Source of the DNA: Candidatus Nitrosocosmicus agrestis
Lineage (GTDB): Archaea > Thermoproteota > Nitrososphaeria > Nitrososphaerales > Nitrososphaeraceae
Assembly: GCF_008389435.1 (NCBI RefSeq)
Contig: NZ_VUYS01000007.1
Coordinates: forward strand, 1-54,390
Length of the DNA stretch: 54,390 bases
Reading direction: 5' to 3'
A program made the translations under genes and the position numbers. The stretch's first letter is position 1. Each line of letters begins with the position of its first letter. Shown here piece by piece: positions 54,028-54,390 of the stretch. The notes beneath the pieces were generated by a model. It worked only from the letters and a program-made list of their open reading frames with translations, was not told where the DNA came from and did not search any database.

Positions 54028-54390
54028 TTGAGTCTAGAAGAAAAATGGAAATTATTTGCAGAATACAGTAACTTGGGCTTTGATCCATTGAGATGGTTAC
54101 CAGATTGCTTTAACGAATTAAGATTTGAAGAAATTGAAAACATAACTAATGAATTAAAAAGAAGTAATCTTAAATTTATAATACCAAGTTACTATAGCTA
54201 TTTCCACTATCCAGAAAAAAAAGATGCAGAAATAATAAGAAGGGTCTATAAACTTGATGAGGAATTTCGACACGAAGACCTAAAGACAAAAAAGGCTGTA
54301 TCCATTTTAAAATTTCATAAAAATATAGTTTATGATGACGATGATGGTGCCCTTACCGAGCAGGTAAAGAAGATAGCAAACTCCTTTGAT
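54028..54390 (+). CDS. Hypothetical protein, N-terminal part, runs off the right edge
   Basis: An uninterrupted frame from TTG 54028 (the first likely start after an in-frame TGA at 54010) gives 121 residues to the window end. It reads MSLEEKWKLFAEYSNLGFDP and continues with soluble, Lys/Glu/Tyr-rich helical sequence and an acidic patch (YDDDDG). Not recognised; composition is like that of a real protein. Divergent from cysH with a 167-bp gap. Confidence 0.6.
   Translation, partial: MSLEEKWKLFAEYSNLGFDPLRWLPDCFNELRFEEIENITNELKRSNLKFIIPSYYSYFHYPEKKDAEIIRRVYKLDEEFRHEDLKTKKAVSILKFHKNIVYDDDDGALTEQVKKIANSFD

Overview
The window is a stretch of archaeal chromosome from an ammonia-oxidising member of the Thaumarchaeota (Nitrososphaerota). 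The evidence is two copies of amoC of the short archaeal type, together with archaeal information-processing genes (RadA, aIF6, GatDE, archaeosine TGT, an Lsm/Sm protein, a PDCD5-like protein, Cdc48, a proteasome beta subunit, L2, RtcB). The DNA is AT-rich and the genes are densely packed on both strands. Many genes have a TATA-like box about 25-30 nt before the start codon and no ribosome-binding site, as expected for leaderless transcripts. Several conserved genes can only begin at TTG. More than one amoC copy and the low GC suggest a soil Nitrososphaerales lineage such as Nitrosocosmicus; that placement is inference.

Layout. 1-4.3 kb: the C-terminal end of an IS6-like transposase, a SixA-like phosphatase, small unknown genes, aIF6 and two exported proteins. 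4.4-10.2 kb: leuC-leuD, the proteasome beta subunit, archaeosine TGT with an Lsm protein, and an AK6/Fap7-type kinase. 10.3-17.6 kb: a cluster of exported proteins (one with an acidic tandem repeat, one with a Met-rich tail), a long HTH/coiled-coil protein, and RadA. 17.6-18.6 kb: amoC copy 1. 18.7-31.5 kb: PDCD5-like, RtcB, PurB, an unusual membrane protein with a PDE-like HD domain and a degenerate TrmB-like domain, SMC, a lone Opp-type ATPase, an ArsR-like regulator, and HIT and HAD hydrolases. 31.56-32.5 kb: amoC copy 2 inside a 965-bp direct repeat that differs from copy 1 at one base. 32.6-39.6 kb: dCMP deaminase, a 48-aa zinc-ribbon protein, GlyA, a dicluster ferredoxin, and gatD-gatE. 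39.6-40.5 kb is gene-poor and may hold a decayed insertion sequence. 40.5-44.8 kb: a winged-helix regulator divergent from a HAD-hisB-hisH-hisA-hisF operon. 45-50.8 kb: acylphosphatase, a LysA/ODC-like decarboxylase, Cdc48, L2 and endonuclease III. 51-53.9 kb: a surface protein, then the cysH-sat pair for assimilatory sulfate reduction. A partial unknown gene runs off the right edge.

Most of the window is core metabolism and housekeeping. The items most worth follow-up are the membrane HD-PDE/TrmB-like fusion upstream of smc, the almost perfect amoC duplication that brackets essential genes, the Met-rich exported protein near amoC, and a fold-III decarboxylase whose active-site motif is not that of classical LysA.
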